NCBI RefSeq assembly: GCF_963675165.1
Contig: NC_087387.1
Coordinates: forward strand, 2,779,501-2,843,500
DNA from: Halichondria panicea
Taxonomy: Eukaryota > Porifera > Demospongiae > Suberitida > Halichondriidae
Length of the DNA stretch: 64,000 nucleotides
Direction of reading: 5' to 3'
Part shown: positions 1-52,549 of the stretch, in pieces
How positions within the stretch are numbered: position 1 is the stretch's first letter
Layout of the letters: every line of letters starts with the position of its first letter
Notes under the pieces: generated by a model
The model's input: the letters and a program-made list of their open reading frames with translations, nothing else
Told to the model about the DNA's origin: nothing
Database searches by the model: none
Translations under genes and position numbers: made by a program

Positions 1-2
1 AG

Positions 3-398
3 GCAGTGGACAGCAAAACTTGGAGGTTAGAGTTCACTCCGTGCTACATTGGACACCATTATTTGAAGGTGAAGCTGTTTGATCAATGGTTGTGTATTCC
101 AACGTCATCACAGTACACGTTTGAAGATTTTGAAGATTCTGGTGATCCGATTAATATTAAAGGCATGTTGAAAAAGGGTGACATTGTACGACCTCTAAAA
201 GAGGATAGCATTGGTGATCGCAAAGTTGGAAGAATTGATGAACTAGCTATTCGTACCAGTAACTCAAGGAGCACTGAGTATTACACGATGGATATTATGT
301 GGAATTATGATACAAACAATTCAGTTCAAGAAAAAAACCACACGTTTTCTTATTTAGTAGGTAGTAGCGGCTTTCCTTTTGAACTTGTCTTTAGCTGA
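3..398 (+). CDS. 3' part of a TRIM-like protein (filamin-like C-terminus), cut by the left window edge
   Basis: The frame is open from the left edge of the window to a TGA at 396-398, so the gene starts upstream. The roughly 130 residues seen match, position for position in several places, the C-terminal 130 residues of the TRIM protein encoded just downstream (713-2320): both have a WxxxFTPxxIGxxxL strand pattern, a central basic/acidic region ending in GRI, and the same terminal FP(F/L)EL. This is the end of a filamin-type immunoglobulin module followed by a short C-terminal extension. The two genes are therefore tandem paralogues in the same orientation. RING, B-box and coiled coil are not visible here because they would lie outside the window. 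Role is inferred only from the neighbour: a ubiquitin-ligase-type TRIM protein. Confidence 0.75.
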   Translation, partial: AVDSKTWRLEFTPCYIGHHYLKVKLFDQWLCIPTSSQYTFEDFEDSGDPINIKGMLKKGDIVRPLKEDSIGDRKVGRIDELAIRTSNSRSTEYYTMDIMWNYDTNNSVQEKNHTFSYLVGSSGFPFELVFS

Positions 399-468
399 AC
401 ACATTTTAGCTGAAGCTGAACACATTACAAAATAATTTTGTTGGGTAATTAACATATTGTGCAACTGA

Positions 469-657
469 ACATATAAAGTACATCTCATTGTTGTGTGTCA
501 ATTAGCATTTATACCATTCATGGATTGTTTCCTTAAGTGGTTTCATAGTTATTGTATGCTGTACATATAAAGTACATCTCATCGGTGTGTGTCCATTAGC
601 ATTTATACAATTAATGGATTGTTTCCTTAAGTGGTTTCATAGTTATTGTATGCTGTA
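469..657. repeat. Tandem duplication, 94-bp period, two copies
   Basis: The stretch beginning acatataaagtac at 469 is repeated at 563 with a few substitutions, through the segment ending tgctgta near 656. It lies between the two TRIM genes and forms the leader of the second one. In-frame ATGs within it (for example at 614) are more likely 5' leader than coding, because the same sequence occurs in the first, non-coding copy. Confidence 0.85.
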
Positions 658-712
658 TTTGGAATGTGTGTACGTGTGTGTGTCATGTGATATGTTGTTG
701 TACAAGAGAAGA

Positions 713-2320
713 ATGAGTGATTTAGAGTGTCAGTATTGCTCCACTCAGTACAGGAACCCAAAGCTTCTCTCCTGTGGACATACCTACTGCTCAAAATGCA
801 TTGAACATTTGGTAGTTACCAATGAAGTCACCACAGAGGCCCTCTATGAGACGTTGGGTTCAGAGGTCACCCTAAAGTGTCCTCAGTGTGCGTGTGAGTG
901 TAGCAAGTGTCTGGTTACTACTGACTACACAACATTGGCAGCCATAGAAGAGCACACATGGAGATTGTGTATGGCGCACAAGAGTGCCTCGTGTGGTGTG
1001 TGTGAGGGTGTGGGACAAGTGGAGACCTTCTGTAGTACGTGTGAGTCGTTCCTATGCTCCCTATGCACAGCAGCTCATAAACGAATGAGCACTTTTACCC
1101 AACATGACCTTTCTCTCCCTGACCTATCAACTCTGACCTTTAACCCCAAGCCGAGGGCAGTATTTTGTCAGAATCATTCGAGCGTGGCTGTGAACATGTT
1201 TTGCCTGACTTGCGAGGAGCTTATCTGTAACGAGTGTATGTGTACCCCTCTACAAGGACCTGTACAGACATCACATGGGAGTCATGAGGTACACCCAATC
1301 ACAGACAAATCACTCAAACTATTCACGGACAAGATTCAACATCTCGTTACACGCGCTAAGAAACTGCAGGAGAGTTTAGATCAAGATATGTGTGTGCTTA
1401 AGTCCCAAGAGGAGAGGGTCAAAGTTCACCCTGAGAAGTTGAAGAAAGCAGTGAATGAAACGGTTGATTCGTGGATTGCAGCGATTGACAAAACGCGTCA
1501 AGAAGCACTAAATGAAATAGATGAGGACTATAGGACCACCCTGGGTCAGTGCCATGACCAGAGCCTACTGATAGCTGACAGAATGAAGAGCTTAGAGTCG
1601 GGATTAAGGTTTACAAGCAAAGCTATGGAGTGTGAGGGGAAGAGTACCAAGTATTCAATGTTGGCTCAAGCACAAAGATTGTTAGCCTCTCCAGTCAAGT
1701 ATCCTCGTTCTGTTGACACACCCACTTCCTGTTCCTTCTACCAGGTCAAGACGCCCAGACGAGAGTCGACATGTCTGAGCTTGTTAGTGAGCAGAGAGCA
1801 GGCTATGAATATCAATAGAATCCACTGTGTTGAGCTTGGGAAGAGAAGCAGTTTGGAGGTCAGCTTCAAGTACAAGCCATCTGAGCCACCTTTGTTTCGA
1901 TTGACGTACATTGGGAGAACTAAACGTTTCATGTCACTGTCTAGTTGTGTTCGTAAAGACTCTAATGTGTGGGAGGTGGTGTTTACTCCAGGCTGTATAG
2001 GTCGCTATCAACTGGAGGCACAAGTGTTTGGCAAGTGGATATCCTCACAGCCGTTCAGTACCTCCCCTCTCTCCCAACTAGCTGCGGGGGATTGTGTTAG
2101 AGTTAGTCCCGACGCTTCCGCTGACCTGCTGCTCTGTAAGCCTGTAGAGTGTGAGACTGGCAGGATAAAGACAGTACAGTACAGCAGCAGTGGCTCAGGA
2201 CGTACTATCAACTACTGCTTTGAGATATCGTGGGGAACTATTGAAACTATTGATAGGCACTTTAAATTCTCTCATCTTAGGAACTCTTACAATCCCTTTC
2301 CTTTAGAACTTGCTTTGTAA
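713..2320 (+). CDS. TRIM-family protein: RING, two B-boxes, coiled coil, filamin-like domain
   Basis: Single-exon gene of 535 codons. The start chosen is the ATG at 713, six residues before the RING; the frame is open further upstream but that part is a duplicated leader. A C3HC4 RING runs from C6/C9 through C21-x-H23-x2-C26-x2-C29 to C56-x2-C59. A first B-box-like zinc module follows (about residues 86-132, with C94/C97/C107/C110/C115/C118). B-box 2 is at about 150-200, with C152-x2-H155, C164/C167 and C172/C175. A helical, charged coiled-coil region occupies about 205-330. A filamin-type Ig module (about 400-490) and a short tail resembling the preceding gene complete it. Known TRIM proteins of this layout are E3 ubiquitin ligases acting in the cytoplasm; targets cannot be inferred. 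AATAAA at 2623 is a possible polyadenylation signal. It lies antisense to POLE. Confidence 0.9.
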   Translation: MSDLECQYCSTQYRNPKLLSCGHTYCSKCIEHLVVTNEVTTEALYETLGSEVTLKCPQCACECSKCLVTTDYTTLAAIEEHTWRLCMAHKSASCGVCEGVGQVETFCSTCESFLCSLCTAAHKRMSTFTQHDLSLPDLSTLTFNPKPRAVFCQNHSSVAVNMFCLTCEELICNECMCTPLQGPVQTSHGSHEVHPITDKSLKLFTDKIQHLVTRAKKLQESLDQDMCVLKSQEERVKVHPEKLKKAVNETVDSWIAAIDKTRQEALNEIDEDYRTTLGQCHDQSLLIADRMKSLESGLRFTSKAMECEGKSTKYSMLAQAQRLLASPVKYPRSVDTPTSCSFYQVKTPRRESTCLSLLVSREQAMNINRIHCVELGKRSSLEVSFKYKPSEPPLFRLTYIGRTKRFMSLSSCVRKDSNVWEVVFTPGCIGRYQLEAQVFGKWISSQPFSTSPLSQLAAGDCVRVSPDASADLLLCKPVECETGRIKTVQYSSSGSGRTINYCFEISWGTIETIDRHFKFSHLRNSYNPFPLELAL

Positions 2321-2419
2321 AGTGTTTCCGTGTGTGTGTGTGCTTTGAGATATCGTGGGGAACTATTGAAACTATTGACAGGCACTTTAAATTCTCTCAT
2401 CTTAGGAACTCTTACAATC
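2216..2419. repeat. Duplicated 3' end of the TRIM gene
   Basis: About 79 bp of coding sequence (2216-2294) recurs at 2341-2419, just after the stop codon, with one change. The second copy lacks the segment encoding the last residues and stop, so it is untranslated. It sits beside GT-rich runs, which suggests slippage or unequal exchange. Confidence 0.85.
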
Positions 2420-3608
2420 GTGTTTTCGTGTGTGTGTGTGTGTGTACTTTGTATGTTTTTGTTGTGTGAAGCCTTCTACAAATGATGCATGTGTGGGCGG
2501 TACATTGTGTACATAGAGCAATGAAACAATACTAAGTGTTCAATATGTCCCTTGGAAAGGGTCCTGCACTAATCATTCTACAGACTCAGGGTGACATACA
2601 GAATTTTGAAGCAAAGGGGGGAAATAAAGGCATGCTTTGAAGAGTCACCAGAAAATGTTGCTAAAAAAAAGGTTAACTGTGTTAGTATGTAACATCGCCA
2701 GCTATGGACACCCAGTAACAAATTTTGGATAATTACATGTAGGTGGTCTTATAGGCAAATTCTGGTTGGTTTTGAGGTTGCACAATACTCAGTCATACAA
2801 CTGCAATTTTAGGGGAAGGGAATTTGAGCCAGAGGGGGATATCCCTCCTTCCCCCCCCCCCCCCCCCGAATGACACCTGCTACTGCATGCATAGTGTTCA
2901 ATGCAGTGTCCCTTGGAGAAGGTTCTATCCAATAATAGATAGATACTGTTTTGGAGGTGTCTATGGGATTTAGAAGCCCAAAGGCACTGATTTAGTTTCC
3001 CGAGCGTAGCGAGGGTACTAAAGTGGCCAAGGCCTTCTAATACACATGGACACCTTTTGCGCATGCGCATCCGCAAACCTTGCCCATTTAGAAGCCCAAA
3101 GGCACTGATTTAGTATCCCGAGCGTAGCGAGGGTACTAAAGTGGCCAAGGCCTTCTAAATCACATGGACACCTTTTGCGCATGCGCATCCGCAAACCTTG
3201 CCCTTGAGGCTTGACTGCAATACAATTACTCAATTACTTGACAACAAGATACTAGTATATTGTAGGTATACTATGGGACCTGCTATGAGACACTTTTCCC
3301 ATGTAGATCTTATCAACTAGTTCTATGTTTTCTGCACAAGCAGATTAGTAACATTGCTTAGCACTTAGCCGATGGACAGCCAATCACAGCAGTTGGGACA
3401 CACCGTACCCCTACGGATGATATGCTTTGCTACGATTATAACCTATACTGGGTAAATGGATTTTTGTCACATGTAAATGTATCCTAATGTGTGGATCCTT
3501 TTCCCTCTTTCTAAGTTTGCAAGCGTTACCCGACATAAACTGCCAGAAAAACAAATCCTACACTTCTCCTACTTAGTCACGTCTAGTGTCTATACTTGCC
3601 CCGCCCAC
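2321..3608. other. Gene-free interval with poly-C tract and a 118-bp tandem repeat
   Basis: No coding exon was recognised on either strand. It contains a run of 17 C at 2851-2867 and a two-copy tandem repeat (2969-3203, period 118) containing cgagcgtagcgaggg and a gcgcatgcgcat palindrome. I looked on the minus strand for the next POLE exon (expected to follow the exon ending at 3609) and did not find it here. Confidence 0.6.
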
Positions 3609-46754
<43,146 letters not shown>

Positions 46755-46875
46755 AGAGCTAGCTGCTGTATTTTTTGTATCTTGGTCTATGTCTCACAGC
46801 TGAGGTCACAGCCTTTTTTCCCGCCAATTACCCACTAACCCAAGTCCAAGCCCACGTGACATACATACTTCTGCT

Positions 46876-46881
46876 TTTATT
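46876..46881 (-). promoter_or_regulatory. Putative polyadenylation signal AATAAA of ABRACL
   Basis: AATAAA on the minus strand, 96 bp after the ABRACL stop and about 120 bp before the POLE start codon, so the two transcription units are very tightly spaced. Confidence 0.45.
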
Positions 46882-46976
46882 GCAGACAAAGATCAAGAAA
46901 ATAAATAAAAATAATGCTTCTAAAAAAATATATCTTCTATCACTAGACTAGTTCATTCACTAGACTAGTTGAATTA

Positions 46977-47225
46977 TCAATCGTCTTGGAGAAGAACAAT
47001 CTCAACATTATCATGTACACCTTGAAGCAACAGTTGTCCCTCATACGAAATGATCTTCTTGCGTTTGGCAGCTCTCAAAGTCCCAACGAGAGCTTCAAAA
47101 AGATTTGCACATTTGTCATCACTGAAAAGAACTCCAAAGGTAGTGCTGATCTTTCCCTCAGCATTGGGGGTCCCAAGCCTTTTGATCTCATCGATCAGTA
47201 GTTCCACTTCGTGTTCAATATTCAT
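46977..47225 (-). CDS. ABRACL: Costars family protein (ABRACL)
   Basis: Complete 82-residue protein in one coding exon. It matches the vertebrate ABRACL/costars protein nearly end to end in length and motifs: MNIEHEVELLIDEIKRLG at the start, then FGVLFSDDKCANLFEALVGT, AAKRKKI, and LLLQGVHDNV near the end. Costars proteins are small winged-helix-like cytoplasmic factors that influence actin organisation and cell motility. A sequence ending ttatacag just upstream of the ATG looks like a 3' splice site, so a 5' untranslated exon is likely further upstream. It is head-to-tail with POLE, only 222 bp apart, on the same strand. Confidence 0.95.
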   Translation of the reverse strand: MNIEHEVELLIDEIKRLGTPNAEGKISTTFGVLFSDDKCANLFEALVGTLRAAKRKKIISYEGQLLLQGVHDNVEIVLLQDD

Positions 47226-48096
47226 GGCTGCCCTCGGTGACTGTATAAAAGTTATATTTAGTAACGTGTCGAGCTAAGGCTACACAAAGTAAATTACTTG
47301 GTTATCAGGCCCGCCCGCTTCGTTTTTTTTTCTTTTATACTTTTTACGACCTTTGACTTTTTGTCTGCCTCACAACAGCTTTAATAACTTTGTGACCCTT
47401 TTGCTGAATAGGCCTACGCATTAAACAAAAAAAGTCGCTTCCCCACATCTTGAGAACCATGGCTGAAGTATGGGAAGTTACACGCTACATAACTGCGTAA
47501 GATGCTTGTGTAAGATGCTTGTGTTATAATGCACCTATCAATGGCAAGTCCCACCTCCCCTACTACAGGCATAGGTGGGGATTTGATTGACTTCTCCCCA
47601 GGGGCAGAGAAATTGATTTGACATGATTGCGCATTAACTACATAGCCCTGTGCTGATCAATGCACTTGTCTACGGGGATTTGACATCGAGGCTGCCCCTA
47701 GATGGGGTGCATGAATTATGTATGTTTCAAATCCCTACCATAAGCATCTTACGTTTTAGAACGCATTACTAAGGCCATACCAAGTTTTTTTTCTTTCTGA
47801 CTCACTGCTTGAGCCAGAAACTATATGAGCGTAACATAAACAAACACTAACCGTTAGACAGCCTAGCGCCTACCGGTAAGTTTTCTTTTATGAAACAGGA
47901 AATTAACTTGGTATAGAGTCAAGTATTGATTGTTGTTCCAGACAACAGAGGAGACATAGTCCTCTTTTAATGTAATACCCTTTCTCACCTTCTTTAATGC
48001 TTGTGCCTCAGAGCCTCCCAAAAGAATGTTTTCATAACAAAAAGTCACGTGGCTAAAATTATTATTCTGGTGTGCATCTTTTGGAAATATTTAATT
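47226..48096. promoter_or_regulatory. Divergent intergenic region between ABRACL and the TMUB-like gene
   Basis: The only interval here with divergent genes on both sides, so it should hold both promoters. No TATA box was assignable with confidence. A short direct repeat, gtaagatgcttgtgt, occurs at about 47498-47523. Confidence 0.4.
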
Positions 48097-51000
48097 ATGG
48101 GTGAGCTTGTAGCTGGAGTAGGTGATGAAGTGCTGCTGTTTGCTACCTTCCTGATCCTGTCTGCTTGCATGTACGTAAGTGTCCTGCTATACAGGAGCCA
48201 TGGTAACAGACAGAACACTGAGCAGCCAGCACCACAGGGTATGTCCTCATAATATACACGTACCTACAGCCGGGCTAGTTGGGCGTGGCTCAACCGTCTC
48301 CTGACGGGAGGTCGGGTTGCAAGCCTATCTGGGATTTGTTCCAGCGCCACTATAGTGGCGCCCTATCAGATTGCAGCATTTTTCACGTGTTTGGTTACAC
48401 TTCCGTTTGCATCTAGTTGTGAAACCGCATGCAGTATGCTGTGGTTTATCCACGTCATCATGTCGGTTAACACCCACTTGAGAAGAAGAATAACATAATG
48501 CTGCAGAACAAATCCCAGATAGGCTTGCAACCCGACCTCCCGTCAGGGAGACGGTCAGGCCACGCCCAACTACAGCCGGGCTACCATATTTTTTCTACAT
48601 ACAGCGCCACCCTATTAGAAGCGTCAAGTCCCAAAAGTAATTTGTTTTACTCCAATTGAGCGCCAAGTTAATTCTGGAATTATTTTTTCTGGTGCTAATG
48701 AAAAGGCTATAGCTAGCTACATGTACATACGTGTACATCAGAGGAGGGTGGACAGGGTCAAAAGGTCACTAATGAAACATCATGTGAGCTTATGTTTTGT
48801 GCAGTAAATTTGCAAGTTTGACTGCACATCGCGCCCTGATTCTTGTGATAAAGTAGCCCCTTCATGTTACTGCTGCTGCAAATTAGTTAACTTTTAGCTA
48901 CTGCGCCCCTCCAGAGAAATCGTGCAGTGCCTAAAAGGGGTGACCTCTCACAAAGGTCGTAGTTCTGTCATGTCAAACTGACCTCTGACCTTTATAAAGT
49001 AGGAGCTACCGTGCTGTAGAGTGAATGTATAGCTCAGCTATAATCATCATCTAAGTATACTCTTGTTTCCAGAATGAAAAGGTGGCCTGCTGGCTAGAAA
49101 AGAGCTTGTTAAAGTAGGTTCAAGGTTCATTATTTTAATAAAGATTACGTCATTATTAACTTTTTGGCTTCGTGTCCAACCTCCTCTGCGTGTACTGCCC
49201 TTTGCAGCTCACTTGGAAGTTTAGGGCAAATAGTAAATTGCAAAAAACCACTTGAGATAAGTGTAACAGTTTACGTAAGTAAACCACAATACTATAGAAC
49301 AAAGGACAAAATTGGAATAGACCAGATCTTTATATGTTTTGTTGTTGTTGTAGTTTTTCACGCTATTTGTTGTAGCTCACATAAGCTCACGTGAAGTTTT
49401 GGCAAATAGTATTACAGTACTGTAAAATGCAAAAAACCACTTGAGGTAAATGTAACAGTTACAGCTAAACCACAACTTGGCCAAATCTCTATCTACAAGT
49501 ACTCAGTTTGGGCTGTAGGAGTAGCTTGATTACGACATAAACTGCCTGCATGCATGTTCGTCTAGCCATTTTTAAAATTGTTGACTGAGAAACAGCCTGC
49601 TGCTGAACCAGTCTCCAATTCTCTGCCACAATGACATAGTACGCCACTTAACTCCTCTTGATAAGGATTAGTTTTTCATGGTTACCCAACCAGTAGTTTA
49701 TGCTGAATACTGTACTAGGTATAGCTAGAGATCTATATATCCACATAAAGATCTGAATCCAAAATTTTAACTTTGTCCCTTGTCTATAGTATTGTGGTTT
49801 ACTTGTGTAAACTGTTACACTTATCTCAAGTGGTTTTTTGCATTTGCTCCAAACTTCCAAGTGAGCTGCAAAGGGCAGTACATGTAGGTACAATTGATCT
49901 ATCGTATAGTGGGTTATTCATTTTTCATATGGTGGAAATTTTCTAATACTTCGTGTTGTAGTGCTTCGTACGAAAATTAAAACTCTGAAATTATTTTACC
50001 GCAATACGTTCAACATAACTATATATCCTGAGCTGTACGAATGTTTAAAATACGAATTTTATTGGGCAGTGCGTACAAAAATTTACACCAACGAAAATTA
50101 CCTGCTATACAATATAGGAATGGCTATCTACGTTTTATGCTAAGCACTCCAATGTAAGCGCTAAACTGGAATTAACTATTATTCTAGCGATAAAAAACTA
50201 CACCTATCAAATAAAAGACTGAAAAATCATAATCACATTTTTAGGTGCTAAAATTACCATTAAGTTGTTGTAATTATAGCACCCCAAATAATTATTACAC
50301 ATTTAAGCGACGTATCCTTTAGAGCCCAAAAATTTACCTTCAGTCCGAGCTGGCAAATGTAAAATGTAACAATAATTATGTACATTATACACACAGCAAA
50401 CGAGAGTGAAAGCAGCAGAAGTGAAGCAACAAATGAAGCAACTATTCCTCCGTCCAGTCAGCCTGAAATTCAGCCCAGCACACAATCCACTCTGAGGTCG
50501 CGCTTTAATCCGATAGGTACTACGTCAGAGCGACTTGAGTCTAGTGACCAAATCAGCACTGCTGATCCTCCATCTGATAGTGGAACTAGTACTGCTTACG
50601 AGGAGCCCAGTGGTGACAACTTGATTAGCATTCGTCTGATTTTCTCCAATGAGAGCAGAACTGTGAGACTTGCTCCTAACACAACACTTCATGAATTACG
50701 AAGGTAATTAAGTTATCTGCACTCGTACATTGTGGAAAGAGGAAGCAAAGTATTATATTTATGCCTCGGTGCGCATGCGCACCTACTCTGACCGTAGTGT
50801 GTATCTGTGTAAACTGCTACAGCTACTCAAGGATCTCAATGAAGTGCAAGTAAGAGTTTCTATAGGCTTCTAGTCATGTTTTTTTTCTTGGATTTGCAAA
50901 ATAATGCTTGATTCTAGAGTTATGCCTACTTGGAATGCCATTGCAGCCTTTTCAGAAGAGTGCGTAGAAAAACTTGTCCATGGAATGTTGCTACTCTACT

Positions 51001-51781
51001 TAGTAGTTAGCTCTGCACTAGAACGCTAGCTATTGGTAGCTGCAAGAGTGAGAAGAGAGCTGCAAGGCTCTACTGATGCAGCCATTAATTTTAAACTTGG
51101 TATTGATCGTTTTTAACAACAATCATGGTGATCATTACCCACTCTTTGACTGGGATTGGATTCTGCCTGCATGCAGCAAAATTAATTATCATGATATAAT
51201 GTATGTATAAAAGCTATTGCTAATAGCTATGTTATGTAGCTTTGACACCTCCACTAAGGCATCAGCACCCGCGATACTTTCGTAATGATGGTTTTTACCT
51301 CATCCAATGATGGCTCTAGATGTAGAGAGATACAAATGATGGTCCTTCATGCTTGTACATGATGGATTATTTTGCTTATAATTTTTGTTCGTGTATTTTA
51401 TCTCGTCCTCCATGTTTCACTTACAGCTCCCATTTCAGAGCCGAGGTGGCACAAAACAGACCGGTTAGATTCATCTTCCAAGGTCGAGTCCTCCCCGATG
51501 ACAATGCAACACTTGTTAATCTCGGGATCATTGATGGTCGTGCAGTACATGTGCACATAGGGAGGCCCCGTTCACCTGGGGAAGTCCCCACAGATGGACC
51601 TGATACCGATCAAGACTTGGACTTATCACGTTTGTTTGTACCACTGTTTGGAATTATTCTCGGCCTAGTCTGGGTGTCTATGCTAATGTATCCTGGTGTT
51701 TTTAATTTCACTACCAAGATTTTCTTGTTTTTGCTCTCATTAGGTTATGTAATGCTCACTTATGTGACCACATTCAGTTAA
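48097..51781 (+). CDS. TMUB1: TMUB-type transmembrane and ubiquitin-like domain protein
   Basis: Exons 48097-48238, 50397-50703, 51427-51781 join in phase to 267 residues. The N-terminus MGELVAGVGDEVLLFATFLI resembles TMUB1/TMUB2 (both begin with a short xxIEGVGDEV segment and a TM helix). A Ser/Glu/Thr-rich linker follows. The ubiquitin-like domain spans about 127-195 (ISIRLIFSN ... TLHELR | FIFQGRVLPDDNATLVNLG ... VHVHIGRP). Two hydrophobic C-terminal segments (about 213-235 and 243-266) complete the standard TMUB layout and length. TMUB proteins are ER or nuclear-envelope membrane factors linked to ER-associated degradation. Which of the vertebrate paralogues it matches best cannot be decided by eye, so the symbol is approximate. 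Both introns contain repeat insertions. Confidence 0.9.
48278..48570. mobile_element. MITE with ~65-bp terminal inverted repeats and 13-bp flanking direct repeats
   Basis: Left end gttgggcgtggctcaaccgt and right end ...cggtcaggccacgcccaac are inverted over about 65 bp. tacagccgggcta flanks both sides exactly (48265-48277 and 48571-48583), consistent with a target-site duplication. It lies in intron 1 of the TMUB-like gene. Confidence 0.8.
49197..49879. mobile_element. Foldback element with ~140-bp inverted arms
   Basis: The arm starting ctgccctttgcagctcacttg (49197) is repeated inverted, ending caagtgagctgcaaagggcag at 49879, with the shared motif aaaaaaccacttgag and its complement. Intron 1 of the TMUB-like gene. 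Confidence 0.75.
49901..50110. mobile_element. MITE-like element, ACCGTATAGC family
   Basis: atcgtatagtgggttatt on the left and gaaaattacctgctatac on the right; the interior shares ttaaaactctgaaattattttaccgcaata-like sequence with the copy at 40498. Confidence 0.6.
50757..51270. mobile_element. ATGCCTCGGTG-family repeat, reverse orientation
   Basis: Starts atgcctcggtgcgcatgcgc, contains tagtagttagctctgcacta, and ends near ccactaaggcatcagcacc; the mirror image of the copy at 35096-35737. It occupies intron 2 of the TMUB-like gene. Confidence 0.7.
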
Positions 51782-52512
51782 AAATGTTTCTTTCTATAAT
51801 TATGCACTTGTTACTAATACGACTGAAAAAATATTATTTTATCACATCAATGTGGAGCATAATGGGTTCTTTCGACAAGCATGATAGGCTAAATTTGGGG
51901 CAGTGCTCAAAAGCATACAGAGGCATAATTTGCCAAGGCCTAGTATGCTAAAAAACTTATACATAGAGGTAATTAGGTAGAGGTAATTATACTTTGCTAA
52001 TTATAATATTGCGTTTTCAAGTAGTATGTACATGCATGCATGTAATAGTTATTACAGGCTATGAGAAAGGCCTGAGATCATTATCTACTACAAGGGCCAA
52101 TAAACTGCTTGTGGCACGAATTTTTATGCACTAATTTGAAACCCTTTGCTGCATATAGAAACCACTTAGCTTGCTACACATGTACATAGATATGAAAAAA
52201 AATTTGTTGTAGTTTTGTTCTGTTTTTGATGGCTATTGTCAGGAGTGAACTCCTGCCATTGTATAGTAACTGCATTCAAACCATGCATGTATATCACGCA
52301 CACATTTCTTTATCACCGTTACACCATTATGTATAGGTGTTCACCAAATGCATGTACATGTATGGTATGTAGGTGCATGATGATGACATTAGAGAACTCT
52401 ACAATCTGATTGTGTCAAAATCATGGCTACATTATTTTTGCTACACGCTAACAATTATTATTACTGCATTATAACAATTCAAGTTCAAATGTTCCATGAT
52501 TCTGCATGGCTC
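51782..52512. other. Convergent 3' intergenic region
   Basis: Lies between the 3' end of the TMUB-like gene and the predicted 3' end of the EGF gene. AT-rich, with no open frame of note. AATAAA occurs at about 52089. Confidence 0.4.
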
Positions 52513-52549
52513 TTAAGCCTGATATTCTGCGGAATCCGAGTAATCACTA
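52513..52549 (-). CDS. Predicted terminal exon of the EGF gene
   Basis: Acceptor TAG at 52550-52551. The exon begins with the base that completes the split serine codon of the previous exon, reads [11 protein letters not shown] and stops at TAA (52513-52515). It is supported only by splice sites, phase and proximity (63 nt intron). Confidence 0.5.

Noticed and set aside
587-712. N-terminal extension of the TRIM protein to 587 or 614
   Set aside because: The extension is encoded by a duplicated leader whose other copy is non-coding. The frame opens with GTG at 587, and the RING starts right after the ATG at 713.
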